Position numbers and translations under genes: made by a program. A stretch of 35,964 bases of DNA, taken from IMG/VR virus record IMGVR_UViG_3300033148_002988, positions 1 through 35,964 of that record. One strand, 5' to 3'. Numbering within the stretch: position 1 is the stretch's first letter; each line of letters starts with the position of its first letter. Origin of the DNA: a virus. Shown here piece after piece: positions 1-7,078 of the stretch. The notes beneath the pieces were generated by a model, which did not search any database, had not been told where the DNA came from, and worked only from the letters and a program-made list of their open reading frames with translations.

Positions 1-1
1 T

Positions 2-400
2 TTGGAGCGAGAGCTTAAAAAGATAAAAGTAAAATCTGTTCGGCTCGTCGGAGGCATGACTAAAAAGCAAAGAGATGATTCTCTTAATAGCTTTAGAAAT
101 AACCCTAAAATCCGTTGCATGATAGCAAACCCATCTAGTGCAGGGACAGGGGTAGACGGAATGCAAGTAGCAAACTACGCTATATATTTTTCCCGAAGTT
201 ATAACCTTGAACATGATCTACAGAGTAACGACCGTATATATAGAGGTGGCTCTGAGGTACATGATAAAGTAACTCGAATCGATTTAGTTACTCCCGACAC
301 ATTAGATGAGGCAATCCTTGAGAGCCTTGACAATAAACTAAAAGCGTCTGAGGCTGTGCTAGCTTGGCGTAAAAAATTTGGAAAGGTGAAAAATGGATAA
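2..400 (+). CDS. SNF2-like DNA helicase, C-terminal part (cut by window edge)
   Basis: This is the last 132 residues of a superfamily 2 helicase; the reading frame is open at the left edge, so the N-terminal ATPase domain lies outside the window. Visible helicase C-lobe signatures are the motif V-like SSAGTGVDGMQVA (about residues 45-57) and the motif VI-like QSNDRIYRGG (about 74-83), the latter carrying the arginine finger region. The SAGTG-V-D pattern followed by a short tail is typical of phage SNF2/DEAD-like helicases next to family A polymerases. It probably remodels DNA in replication or recombination. Its stop overlaps the next start by 8 bases, implying coupled translation. The helicase call is firm; the substrate is unknown. 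Confidence 0.85.
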   Translation: MERELKKIKVKSVRLVGGMTKKQRDDSLNSFRNNPKIRCMIANPSSAGTGVDGMQVANYAIYFSRSYNLEHDLQSNDRIYRGGSEVHDKVTRIDLVTPDTLDEAILESLDNKLKASEAVLAWRKKFGKVKNG

Positions 401-623
401 GGAAAAATACTCTAAATACATTCCTGTTATGGATGAGGAAATGAATAAAAATATTAAATCCATACTTAAAGAGAGTCCTGCAATTATTCAAGGAATGAAA
501 GATAGTGGTATGTCTCACTTAGAGAAAAGAACCACTCTTTTGGTAGAGTCATTAATATTTAGTCTAGGTGTTCAAAAGGGACATATAGATAAACTAACCC
601 AATTCATAGACGAGAACTTTTGA
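393..623 (+). CDS. Small hypothetical protein in replication operon
   Basis: A 76-residue acidic, helical-looking protein that I do not recognise. It has no membrane segment, cysteine cluster or nucleotide-binding motif. The ATG lies inside the end of the helicase gene (8-base overlap), and its TGA is separated by one base from the next ATG, so it sits in a translationally coupled chain. The context suggests an accessory role in phage DNA metabolism, but nothing in the sequence shows it. Confidence 0.7.
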   Translation: MDKEKYSKYIPVMDEEMNKNIKSILKESPAIIQGMKDSGMSHLEKRTTLLVESLIFSLGVQKGHIDKLTQFIDENF

Positions 624-624
624 T

Positions 625-999
625 ATGGAACTAACACGAGCTATAAAACTCCTAAACCTGACACGTTCTAAAAATGATAATGAATCTAGAGCTGCTATGC
701 AAAAGCTAAACACAGCTATTTTGTGTTGGGAAACATTTTTTAAAAACGTGGTGACTAGAGAGAAATTAAAAGCTAGGTACACTACTAAAACTGAAGCAAA
801 ACCGCAGGACGCCACGGTTGAGTACGACCCTCACTTTATACCTATGTGGCAAGCTTTAGCAGACATTGCTACTTTCGGTACCTCAGAGGAGCAGCAGTTT
901 GCAAAAGATGTGCTGCATACGAATACCGTAAAAGGTTCTATATCTGCTGCAGCTGCTGAAAGAGCTAGGAAAATACACCAAAGGTTATCTCATGACTAG
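625..999 (+). CDS. Hypothetical protein in replication operon
   Basis: A 124-residue protein of unknown function. The N-terminal half is basic and helical (lysine/arginine spread over residues 1-55). The C-terminal half has an Ala-rich helix near SAAAAERARK (about 106-115). No catalytic motif is visible. It starts one base after the previous stop and overlaps the next gene by 8 bases (ATGACTAG), so it is co-translated with its neighbours. DNA or protein binding is conceivable from the charge pattern, but this is only inference. Confidence 0.7.
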   Translation: MELTRAIKLLNLTRSKNDNESRAAMQKLNTAILCWETFFKNVVTREKLKARYTTKTEAKPQDATVEYDPHFIPMWQALADIATFGTSEEQQFAKDVLHTNTVKGSISAAAAERARKIHQRLSHD

Positions 1000-1480
1000 A
1001 CGATTGTTAAATGACAAGGAGGTAAAAGAACTTGCTAACCTCCTAGCTGAAAAAGTAGGGCAGCACAAAATCCTTGAGCGTGAAATAGAATTTTTGAAAG
1101 GTGAGTTTACAGACCAGGTAGAATTTACCGAGAGTAAAAAACATTTCGGAAAAACTACTTTATGTAATTACAGAGTGCAGGAAAACCTAGCTGTACATCC
1201 TCCGAGGAAATTTGAGGTTGATAAGAAAAAGATACTCTATGTTTACTTACAGAAAAATTTTCCTGATTGGTACAGGAAAAACTTAGAGATTCCTAGGGAT
1301 ATCTTATGTAAAAAAGCTGAGGCTGTTATGAAAGAGGAGCATGTGTCTAAACGGGATTGGGTTCCTTGGCCTCACTGCAAAAGGGAACCTTACATAGCTT
1401 TAACTTTCAGATTAAACCCAGGAGCATTCAAAAAGAATTACGATAAAAGGCTAGACAAATACGGATTCAAAGGTAAATAA
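992..1480 (+). CDS. Hypothetical basic protein in replication operon
   Basis: A 162-residue, lysine-rich protein. Residues 6-36 look like an amphipathic or short coiled-coil helix (LLNDKEVKELANLLAEK and onward). The rest is rich in aromatic residues and Lys/Arg, with the W/P-rich stretch RDWVPWPHCKREPY near 120-134. There are three Cys and no clear metal-binding spacing. I do not recognise the family. It is the last gene before a 53-base gap that precedes the candidate single-strand binding protein. A nucleic-acid role fits the charge and context but is unproven. Confidence 0.7.
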   Translation: MTRRLLNDKEVKELANLLAEKVGQHKILEREIEFLKGEFTDQVEFTESKKHFGKTTLCNYRVQENLAVHPPRKFEVDKKKILYVYLQKNFPDWYRKNLEIPRDILCKKAEAVMKEEHVSKRDWVPWPHCKREPYIALTFRLNPGAFKKNYDKRLDKYGFKGK

Positions 1481-1484
1481 TACG

Positions 1485-1520
1485 ATGGAACTAGGCGGTA
1501 CTGCCTATCGAAACATATAA
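1485..1520 (+). other. Possible 11-codon leader ORF with imperfect palindrome
   Basis: In the 53-base gap an ATG at 1485 opens an 11-codon frame (MELGGTAYRNI) ending in TAA at 1518-1520, directly against the AAGGGA ribosome site of the next gene. It is preceded by AAAGGT ten bases upstream. Inside it, TAGGCGGTACTGCCTA (1492-1507) is a near-perfect palindrome with one mismatched pair. It could be a leader peptide or an operator/RNA hairpin controlling the next gene, or chance. Weak evidence. Confidence 0.25.
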
Positions 1521-1533
1521 GGGATATTTGAGA

Positions 1534-2367
1534 ATGGTTAAACCAAAAACAAACACCGCTGTAGCGGTAAAAGAAAAACAAGTGTTAGCAACTGTAGGCG
1601 AGAACAAAGAGCTAGCAGAAATGTACACCGAGGAAAACGATGATTTTGCTCAAGATGATTTACTTATACCTCGTATATTACTTGCTCAGGCTCAAAGTAA
1701 ATACGTTGTGGAGGAAAAGGCAAAACCTGGACAGTTAGTAGGTTCCTTAGGACATGACTTACTTGCAGAAAAAGGAGAATACCTAGAGATTATTCCCTTC
1801 CATAGGAATAAAACATTTAGATTATTTAAGCCACAACCAGGAGGAGGCTCCCCTAAGTTTATTACAGAGGTGCCCTATAGTCTACAAACTAAGGCTTGGG
1901 AACGTTCGAGGCTTAGAGAGGTTGACTGGAAATACAAAAATTTAGACGGAGTAGAGGTTACAGAACCTTTACTATGTTTTATCACTTGGAATTATTATGT
2001 ACTTCTATCCTCTGATGTAGAGGGATTACCTAGAGTCATTAGTTTCTCATCTACTTCATACATGACAGGAAAAATGTTAGGTACATTCATTACTGAGGAA
2101 GCTAAGAAAAAAATTCCTATGCCTTTCAAAACTTATAAGGTAAGTACTGAAGGGGTTTCTAATGAAAAAGGGAACTTCTATAAACTGCTCGTATTAAAAG
2201 GTAGAGAAACTACTAACGAGGAACTATCTCAAGTCACTGAGTGGGCTAGTCTAGCTAAAAAGGGAGACATTAAAGTAGATAGTGCTGAGGAGGAAAGTAA
2301 CGACTCCATGCCTGCAGCTGCTCCTAAAGTAGAAAAAGGTATTGTAGACGACGAGGCAGAATTTTAA
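1534..2367 (+). CDS. Candidate single-stranded DNA-binding protein
   Basis: A 277-residue protein. The ATG at 1534 is preferred over a TTG at 1528 because AAGGGA at 1519-1524 is then nine bases upstream, not three. The N-terminal part has the pattern DDLLIPRILLAQAQS, shared by a widespread family of phage proteins next to replication genes. The C-terminus is a disordered Glu/Asp/Pro/Ala-rich stretch ending DDEAEF. An acidic tail closed by an aromatic residue is the signature of SSB proteins and T7 gp2.5, where it docks polymerase and helicase. Neighbours are a helicase, an exonuclease and a polymerase, which fits. The OB-fold itself cannot be seen by eye, so the function is inferred from tail and context. 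Confidence 0.6.
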   Translation: MVKPKTNTAVAVKEKQVLATVGENKELAEMYTEENDDFAQDDLLIPRILLAQAQSKYVVEEKAKPGQLVGSLGHDLLAEKGEYLEIIPFHRNKTFRLFKPQPGGGSPKFITEVPYSLQTKAWERSRLREVDWKYKNLDGVEVTEPLLCFITWNYYVLLSSDVEGLPRVISFSSTSYMTGKMLGTFITEEAKKKIPMPFKTYKVSTEGVSNEKGNFYKLLVLKGRETTNEELSQVTEWASLAKKGDIKVDSAEEESNDSMPAAAPKVEKGIVDDEAEF

Positions 2368-2379
2368 GGAGCTAGAACT

Positions 2380-2826
2380 ATGAGTAACGAATGTTTTAGA
2401 ATAAGTAAAAGAGCAAAAGAGTGCACTATTAATGTATCAGATACGTATAGCGAAAAAGTAAAAATCTATTCCTTAAATACAGGTAAGGAATCACAGCATT
2501 TTTATTTACCTATAGGTAGCTCATGTGCTTTTGCACTATATCTTAGTAATGTAGCAGAACAGCCTCTAGATGCAGAGGATCATTTACACATGTTTCTCGA
2601 AGCTTTCTTAGATGTATATGAGGAGGAAATTAAAAAAAGAGACTTAGGGAATAAAGGATGGTCTGCGGAATCTGTAGTACATGACGCTCATAATCATTTC
2701 TACATTTTGGGCAGTGCTCCAGAGCTTTGTCACGATGAATACATAGGTATAACTCTAGGACTAGAGCTAAGCATGTGTAAATACATTTTTACTAATTACA
2801 AAGAAAAGGAAAAATCAAATGACTGA
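2380..2826 (+). CDS. Hypothetical protein in replication operon
   Basis: A 148-residue acidic protein with a good ribosome site (AAGGAG, eight bases before ATG). It has five Cys and a His-rich segment HDAHNHF near residues 101-107, but no spacing typical of a known zinc or nuclease motif. The last residues are Lys/Glu rich and overlap the next gene by 8 bases. I do not recognise the family. It may be an accessory factor for the SSB-like protein just upstream, only because of adjacency. Confidence 0.65.
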   Translation: MSNECFRISKRAKECTINVSDTYSEKVKIYSLNTGKESQHFYLPIGSSCAFALYLSNVAEQPLDAEDHLHMFLEAFLDVYEEEIKKRDLGNKGWSAESVVHDAHNHFYILGSAPELCHDEYIGITLGLELSMCKYIFTNYKEKEKSND

Positions 2827-3031
2827 AGAAAAAACAAATGAAGCTCAAGTAAAAGAAGAGAAAGAAAAAATGAAACAAAGATACTACGTAGTATCTATAA
2901 TCGAAACATTCGAAACTCGTGCAGCAGCTCAAACATACCTAGGTGATAACGAGCTAGCAGCAGACGAGAGTATTCTAAAAGGTAGAGCTCTCGATATCGA
3001 AGAGAAAACAGTAGTGAAGCTAGGTAATTAA
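2819..3031 (+). CDS. Small acidic hypothetical protein
   Basis: A 70-residue protein. The first 22 residues are a highly charged Glu/Lys helix. The remainder (RYYVVSIIETFETRAAAQTY and following) looks like a compact alpha/beta fold. Nothing catalytic is visible. It is the last gene before the 115-base gap with a hairpin at 3074-3123, so it may end a transcriptional subunit. Function unknown. Confidence 0.6.
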   Translation: MTEEKTNEAQVKEEKEKMKQRYYVVSIIETFETRAAAQTYLGDNELAADESILKGRALDIEEKTVVKLGN

Positions 3032-3073
3032 TAAGTCAGCATACTCGCCGCTAGGGTATTAGTAGGGGAGTTA

Positions 3074-3134
3074 CGAAGTAAGGCGGTTACAAAAGGGGTG
3101 TAAAAAGCCGCTGCCTTACTTTGGTCCATTTTTT
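3074..3134 (+). other. Strong RNA hairpin with T-run in intergenic gap (terminator-like or structured leader)
   Basis: The 115-base gap 3032-3146 contains an 11-pair stem: CGAAGTAAGGC (3074-3084) with GCCTTACTTTG (3113-3123), including one G-T pair. A smaller stem TTAC/GTAA (3087-3090 with 3100-3103) sits inside it. A T-run follows at 3129-3134, and then the AGGAGG site of the exonuclease. The 28-base loop and the 5-base separation from the T-run are not typical of an intrinsic terminator. A partial terminator, an RNA processing site or a structured leader of the exonuclease gene are the alternatives. Confidence 0.5.
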
Positions 3135-3146
3135 CAGGAGGATATT

Positions 3147-3890
3147 TTGCTTTTACTTTTTACAGACGTGGAAACCACGGGGTTAAACGTTACAACCGAT
3201 TACATTACAGAACTAGGTGCTGTGCTTTGGGATACTGAGAGAGCCGCTCCTGTGGAAATTATGGACGAGCTTATAGACTTCCACGACAGACCTAAGATAA
3301 CAGAAGAGATTACTAGGATTACAGGTATAGACGATAAGCTTTTATTAGACCATGGAAATAAGAACCCGAAAGAAGTATTCAAGCGCTTTTATATTATGGC
3401 AAAAAAAGCAGAGTACATTGTAGCACATAATGCTCCTTTTGATAGAAAATTTATTGAGCAAGCTTTTGATGAATTAGGAAGTAAGAATTTAGAAATTTTA
3501 CGAGCTTGGTCTTGGATTGATACAATGCTTGACCTTCCTTACGGAGAGAACACGGGCAGTAAAAAGCAGGGCTATGTAGCAGCAGACTTAGGAATAAATC
3601 CTAACTCTTTCGCACACCGTGCCTTATTTGATGTGCTACAGCTCATAGAAATATTTAATAAGTTTCCCCTTGAGGAAATTTTACATAGAGCTAAGGCACC
3701 TACAATAAATATAGTTGCTAAAATTTTACCTCCATTCAAAGATCCTAAACCCGAAGGTAAAAAAGACAAGGACGTAGCAAAAAGTCTAGGCTTTAGATGG
3801 AAAAGTGAATCTAAGACTTGGGAAAAACAGTTAAAAGATTTTGAGCTTGAGGGCTTAGATTTACCGTTCGAAGTAGATGTTAAAAGATAG
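3147..3890 (+). CDS. DnaQ-like 3'-5' exonuclease (DEDDh) with C-terminal extra module
   Basis: A 247-residue 3'-5' exonuclease of the DnaQ superfamily. Exo I is TDVETTGL (D7, E9), Exo II is HNAPFDRKF (D99) and Exo III is HRALFD (H157, D162), so all four acidic residues and the general-base His are present. After about residue 200 a small module contains AKSLGFRWKSESKTW, a motif often fused to phage exonucleases and primases. The start is TTG at 3147, chosen because AGGAGG lies five bases upstream and the beta-strand leading into Exo I begins at once. The adjacent polymerase carries its own proofreading domain, so this enzyme probably acts in end trimming, recombination or host DNA breakdown rather than proofreading. 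Family call is secure. Confidence 0.92.
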   Translation: MLLLFTDVETTGLNVTTDYITELGAVLWDTERAAPVEIMDELIDFHDRPKITEEITRITGIDDKLLLDHGNKNPKEVFKRFYIMAKKAEYIVAHNAPFDRKFIEQAFDELGSKNLEILRAWSWIDTMLDLPYGENTGSKKQGYVAADLGINPNSFAHRALFDVLQLIEIFNKFPLEEILHRAKAPTINIVAKILPPFKDPKPEGKKDKDVAKSLGFRWKSESKTWEKQLKDFELEGLDLPFEVDVKR

Positions 3891-3897
3891 GTGAGTA

Positions 3898-4092
3898 ATG
3901 GATTTAAGCATAGTTAAAGTACCGCAGAAGCGCGATAAAATGGTAGGGTTTAGAACTACCCTAGACAATAAAAGGTATCTAAATGCTTTATGTAAAGCTA
4001 ACGATACTACTGTATCTATCCTTATGGATAGTATAGTAGAGCAACTAAGACTAGGCGAATTACATGTTAGTAACAAACGAAAATCTTCGTGA
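3898..4092 (+). CDS. Small ribbon-helix-helix-like protein
   Basis: A 64-residue basic protein. The stretch KMVGFRTTLDNKRYLNALCK, followed by a short turn and a second helix ending in IVEQL, matches the strand-helix-helix layout of Arc/CopG-type ribbon-helix-helix DNA-binding proteins. The ribosome site AGGTG lies just before the ATG. It overlaps the polymerase start by 29 bases in another frame, so the two are probably coupled. It could be an autoregulator of the replication operon or a polymerase accessory factor. The fold assignment is by eye and moderate in confidence. Confidence 0.55.
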   Translation: MDLSIVKVPQKRDKMVGFRTTLDNKRYLNALCKANDTTVSILMDSIVEQLRLGELHVSNKRKSS

Positions 4093-5902
4093 AATAACTA
4101 CCCGCTTCTGTAAGCCGGGTCAAAAATCTTTCGATACTGAAACTACAGGCTTAAATCCATATCAAGGCGACAGAATGTTTTCGGCTATTCTGGCCGATGA
4201 AATAGGGCCTGTCTATTTTAACTTCCTTGATTATGGGGACGATACTTTTTTCTTTGACGATGAAAGAATACTAAAAGAAATTTTCGCACAAAAAGATTCC
4301 TATTGGTTTGCACACAACGCAAAGTTTGACCTCGCTATGCTAAAGTTTGATAGCATAGACGTAGAGGGCCCTGTGCATTGTACGCAAGCTATTGGTAGAG
4401 TAATCCGTAATGATAAATTCTCTTACGGTCTAGATGCTCTCGCAAAAGAAAGAGGATTTTCTAAAGACGATGCTGTAGAGGATTACCTAAAAAAGCATAA
4501 ACTAATTAAAAAAATTGTTATTCCTGGAAAGAAAAAGCCAGGGTACTTAAAACCATATAACAAAGTTCCTTTCCATATAATGTATAAATATGGCTTAAGA
4601 GATGCTCAAATTACTAGAGCATTAGGCTTACATCAAATAGCTGACGTAGAAAACGTGGCGGCTTCCACGGCTGTAGGCAAACCTAGTATCAAAGATATTT
4701 ACCTCACAGAACTAGATATTACTAAAGTTTGTTTTGCTATGGAATGGGAGGGTGCTCTTACTGACCCTGCTTATACATCTAAAGCTTTTGCTTTCGAAAT
4801 AGGTAATCAAAAGATAGCTTTGGAACGTATGGAAAAAATGATAGGGATGCCTTTCAAAGATGGTTCTAAATGTTTGACCAAAGCGTTTGAAAAATTAAAC
4901 TTACCTTTAGTAAGAAATAAACCTACAGCAGCTATGCTTAAGAAAGCTAAGGAGCTAGGAACCAAAGCTATAGGTAATGCTGTTTTCAATGCCAAGGTGT
5001 TAGAAAATATCGACGGAGAATTTCCCCAACTTTTAAAAACGTGGAGAGGAGCAGAACAAAAAGCAGGAACTTATTACACTGCCTTTAAACATTTTAGAGA
5101 CGACAATAATGTTATCCATTGTAATTTTAGGCAGGACGGTACCGAAACCGGTCGCATGAGTTGTGCTACTCCTAACATGCAAAATGTACCTAAACGAGGC
5201 GAGGATAAAAGTGTCTATCCTGTGCGTAAGGTTTTTATTCCTGAGCCTGAATTTTGTTTAGTAATGTTAGATTACGATCAAATGGAATACAGGCTTATGC
5301 TAGAGTACGCTAGAGAGTTTGACATGATTGCTAAAGTACTAGCAGGCATGTGCGTACACACTGCTACAGCCAATTTAGTTAAAGTCACTAGAGAAATTGC
5401 TAAGACAATCAATTTCCTCTTTATTTTCGGAGGAGGTATTAGGGCTGTAATGATGCAACTAGGTTTAACTTACGAGCAGGCTGTAGAGCTTAAAACTAAA
5501 TATTTCTCATCACTACCCGGAGTGAAAAAACTAATGCGAGATGTAGCTACTGTAGCTGCACAACGTGGGTTTATCGTAAACTGGGCAGGCCGTAGGTGTC
5601 ACCTAAACGATGTGAATTTTGCTTACAAGATGCCTAATGCTTTGATTCAAGGTGGTTGTGCAGACGTTGTTAAAAAAGCTATGGTAGGGACAGACAAGGT
5701 TATCAAAGGCTTAAACTCTAAACTCATCCTACAAGTACACGATGAATTAATTTTCAAAGTACATAAAGATGAGTTCTCTATAATTCCCGATCTAAAATTT
5801 GAAATGGAAAATGCTTATAAACATAAATACCTGCCTCTCACAGTTGGGGTAGATCATAGCTGGACTAGTTGGCATGACAAAGTAGAGGGACTACCTGCAT
5901 AA
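4064..5902 (+). CDS. Family A DNA polymerase with 3'-5' proofreading domain
   Basis: The 612-residue replicative polymerase. The N-terminal exonuclease domain has FDTETTGL (D24, E26), WFAHNAKFD (D89) and YGLRD (Y176, D180), a complete DEDDy site. The polymerase domain has GTETGRMSCATPNMQNVPK (359-377), motif A LDYDQMEYR (D403), motif B/O-helix REIAKTINFLFIFGGG (R443, K447, F451, F455) and motif C VHDE (D560). F451 aligns with E. coli Pol I Phe762. F455 takes the place of the usual Tyr766, a conservative change. It is slightly shorter than T7 gp5 (704 residues). It starts inside the upstream RHH-like gene and its TAA shares a base with the next ATG. No thioredoxin-binding loop is evident, so the processivity factor is unknown. 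Confidence 0.95.
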   Translation: MLVTNENLREITTRFCKPGQKSFDTETTGLNPYQGDRMFSAILADEIGPVYFNFLDYGDDTFFFDDERILKEIFAQKDSYWFAHNAKFDLAMLKFDSIDVEGPVHCTQAIGRVIRNDKFSYGLDALAKERGFSKDDAVEDYLKKHKLIKKIVIPGKKKPGYLKPYNKVPFHIMYKYGLRDAQITRALGLHQIADVENVAASTAVGKPSIKDIYLTELDITKVCFAMEWEGALTDPAYTSKAFAFEIGNQKIALERMEKMIGMPFKDGSKCLTKAFEKLNLPLVRNKPTAAMLKKAKELGTKAIGNAVFNAKVLENIDGEFPQLLKTWRGAEQKAGTYYTAFKHFRDDNNVIHCNFRQDGTETGRMSCATPNMQNVPKRGEDKSVYPVRKVFIPEPEFCLVMLDYDQMEYRLMLEYAREFDMIAKVLAGMCVHTATANLVKVTREIAKTINFLFIFGGGIRAVMMQLGLTYEQAVELKTKYFSSLPGVKKLMRDVATVAAQRGFIVNWAGRRCHLNDVNFAYKMPNALIQGGCADVVKKAMVGTDKVIKGLNSKLILQVHDELIFKVHKDEFSIIPDLKFEMENAYKHKYLPLTVGVDHSWTSWHDKVEGLPA

Positions 5903-6237
5903 TGGGATACACAAAAAAGCAACCGGAAACAATTTTCAAAGAAAAAGTACAGAACGACCTGGACACTCTAGATTATTGTTGGCATGAGAAAATTCAGCAG
6001 GTTTGTAAAAGAGGAACCCCCGATATACTTGCTTGTATAGGAGGTACTTTTATTGCTCTAGAACTTAAAAAAGATGAGAAGGAAGAGGCTAAGCCTTTAC
6101 AGAAATTAAAACTCCGTAAAATAAAAAAAGCGGGTGGCCTTGACTATGTGGCTCACCCGAAAAACTGGCCTGAAATATTTCAGTTTCTAAAATATCTCAG
6201 TGAGGATTACTCATTAAAAAGAGGACTCAAAGATTGA
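5902..6237 (+). CDS. VRR-NUC domain nuclease
   Basis: A 111-residue single-domain nuclease of the VRR-NUC branch of the PD-(D/E)XK fold. Diagnostic features are KRGTPDILACIGG (D41), IALELKKDE (E54, K56), a downstream Gln in PLQKLKLRKIKKAGG (Q67) and the AGG turn. Phage members cut branched or flapped DNA and commonly follow helicase or polymerase genes. Its ATG shares the A of the polymerase TAA, so translation is coupled. Its last 24 bases overlap the end of the first - strand gene, making this the convergence point of the two gene blocks. Family secure; exact DNA substrate unknown. Confidence 0.88.
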   Translation: MGYTKKQPETIFKEKVQNDLDTLDYCWHEKIQQVCKRGTPDILACIGGTFIALELKKDEKEEAKPLQKLKLRKIKKAGGLDYVAHPKNWPEIFQFLKYLSEDYSLKRGLKD

Positions 6238-6588
6238 TAGCCTTTCAAAAATTTCCTCTCTAATAATATTGTTAGCATCAGCATTCTCAGACATTTCAAA
6301 AGAAATAGTCTGTCTCTCCATAGCCTCAAGTAAAAGACTCTCTGTAGGATTAATAAGAATTTTAAAAACTCCTGCTGCAGGGTCGCCTACTTTAGTCATG
6401 ACAGACCCACTAGTCAAAGCCACATGAGAAATAATTAAAACAGTACTGGAATCAATTCGGATAGCTATCCTAAACTCATCGTAGACAGAAGTATCTACAG
6501 CTCTACCGTCCTCATCTATTACAGCTACCTCAAACTCTACTTTACCGCCTTTAACACCTGTAATCACCTCATCAATAGGTAGTAACAT
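6214..6588 (-). CDS. Small beta-rich virion/appendage protein (BppU-N-like)
   Basis: A 124-residue protein with alternating short beta strands. Features are GGKVEFEVAVIDEDGRAVD, then an ir-rich strand, then AAGVFKILINPTESLLLEA and a final FEMSENADANNI segment. This layout resembles the N-terminal beta-sandwich of baseplate upper proteins (BppU type) and similar small proteins beside tail-fibre genes. It is the last gene of the - strand block and its stop overlaps the VRR-NUC gene by 24 bases. It probably works with the gene just upstream, which has a similar architecture. Function is inferred from fold pattern and position only. Confidence 0.6.
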   Translation of the reverse strand: MLLPIDEVITGVKGGKVEFEVAVIDEDGRAVDTSVYDEFRIAIRIDSSTVLIISHVALTSGSVMTKVGDPAAGVFKILINPTESLLLEAMERQTISFEMSENADANNIIREEIFERLSIFESSF

Positions 6589-6589
6589 C

Positions 6590-7078
6590 CTAGCACTCCT
6601 TTACTAAAAGTTGTATTTTCTGTGTCTGTCTAGTACAAACTTGAATTTTATTTTGATGTAATCCTAAAAGCAACTTGTTTTGTTTAAGCGTGGCTACCAC
6701 CTGTTTTTTTGATAGCTCTAAATCCAATTTATTCTGTCCTAAAGTAAATTGGATACGCTCAATTATAGCTAAACTATTCGGAGAAATTACAGCATCTGCT
6801 AAAAGAAATACGTCTGTTAGCTCTGCGTAGTTCTCGTCTAGTACTGTATATGTAGCGTCTGTGTAAACTCTATGTAAGACATATACAAAAGAAGTTGCAG
6901 GCATAGCTACTGCAATGCTTCTAAAAAGTCCGTCACCTATATGAGGTAAATTTTCTGTAGCAATGACTGCATTAGTATCATCCCGCACAACTGCTCTAGG
7001 GAAAATATCGGTAGCTCCGTCGTACCCGTTATTTGTGAGAGGAATAATTTCCCCTAGTTTTAACTTTAATAACCCCAT
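6590..7078 (-). CDS. Beta-rich appendage-region protein with C-terminal QNK repeats
   Basis: A 162-residue protein. Residues 1-95 form a probable beta-sandwich, with the pattern PRAVVRDDTNAVIAT followed by HIGDGLFRSIAVAMP, common in small fibre-associated proteins. After an amphipathic helix, the last 50 residues hold three related strands (LGQNKLDLEL, LKQNKLLLGL, LHQNKIQVCT) and then QTQKIQLLVKEC. This is a short beta-repeat that could build a trimeric spike-like shaft. It overlaps the cysteine peptidase gene upstream by 13 bases and is followed after one base by the last gene of the block. Role in the virion is inferred. Confidence 0.6.
   Translation of the reverse strand: MGLLKLKLGEIIPLTNNGYDGATDIFPRAVVRDDTNAVIATENLPHIGDGLFRSIAVAMPATSFVYVLHRVYTDATYTVLDENYAELTDVFLLADAVISPNSLAIIERIQFTLGQNKLDLELSKKQVVATLKQNKLLLGLHQNKIQVCTRQTQKIQLLVKEC

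Noticed and set aside
3032-3146. Possible tRNA gene in the intergenic gap
   Set aside because: No T-loop consensus, no acceptor-stem pairing and no cloverleaf could be formed; the sequence folds as one long hairpin.
4807-4995. 62-codon - strand frame opposite the DNA polymerase
   Set aside because: It lies within the polymerase coding region and has no ribosome site or recognisable product.
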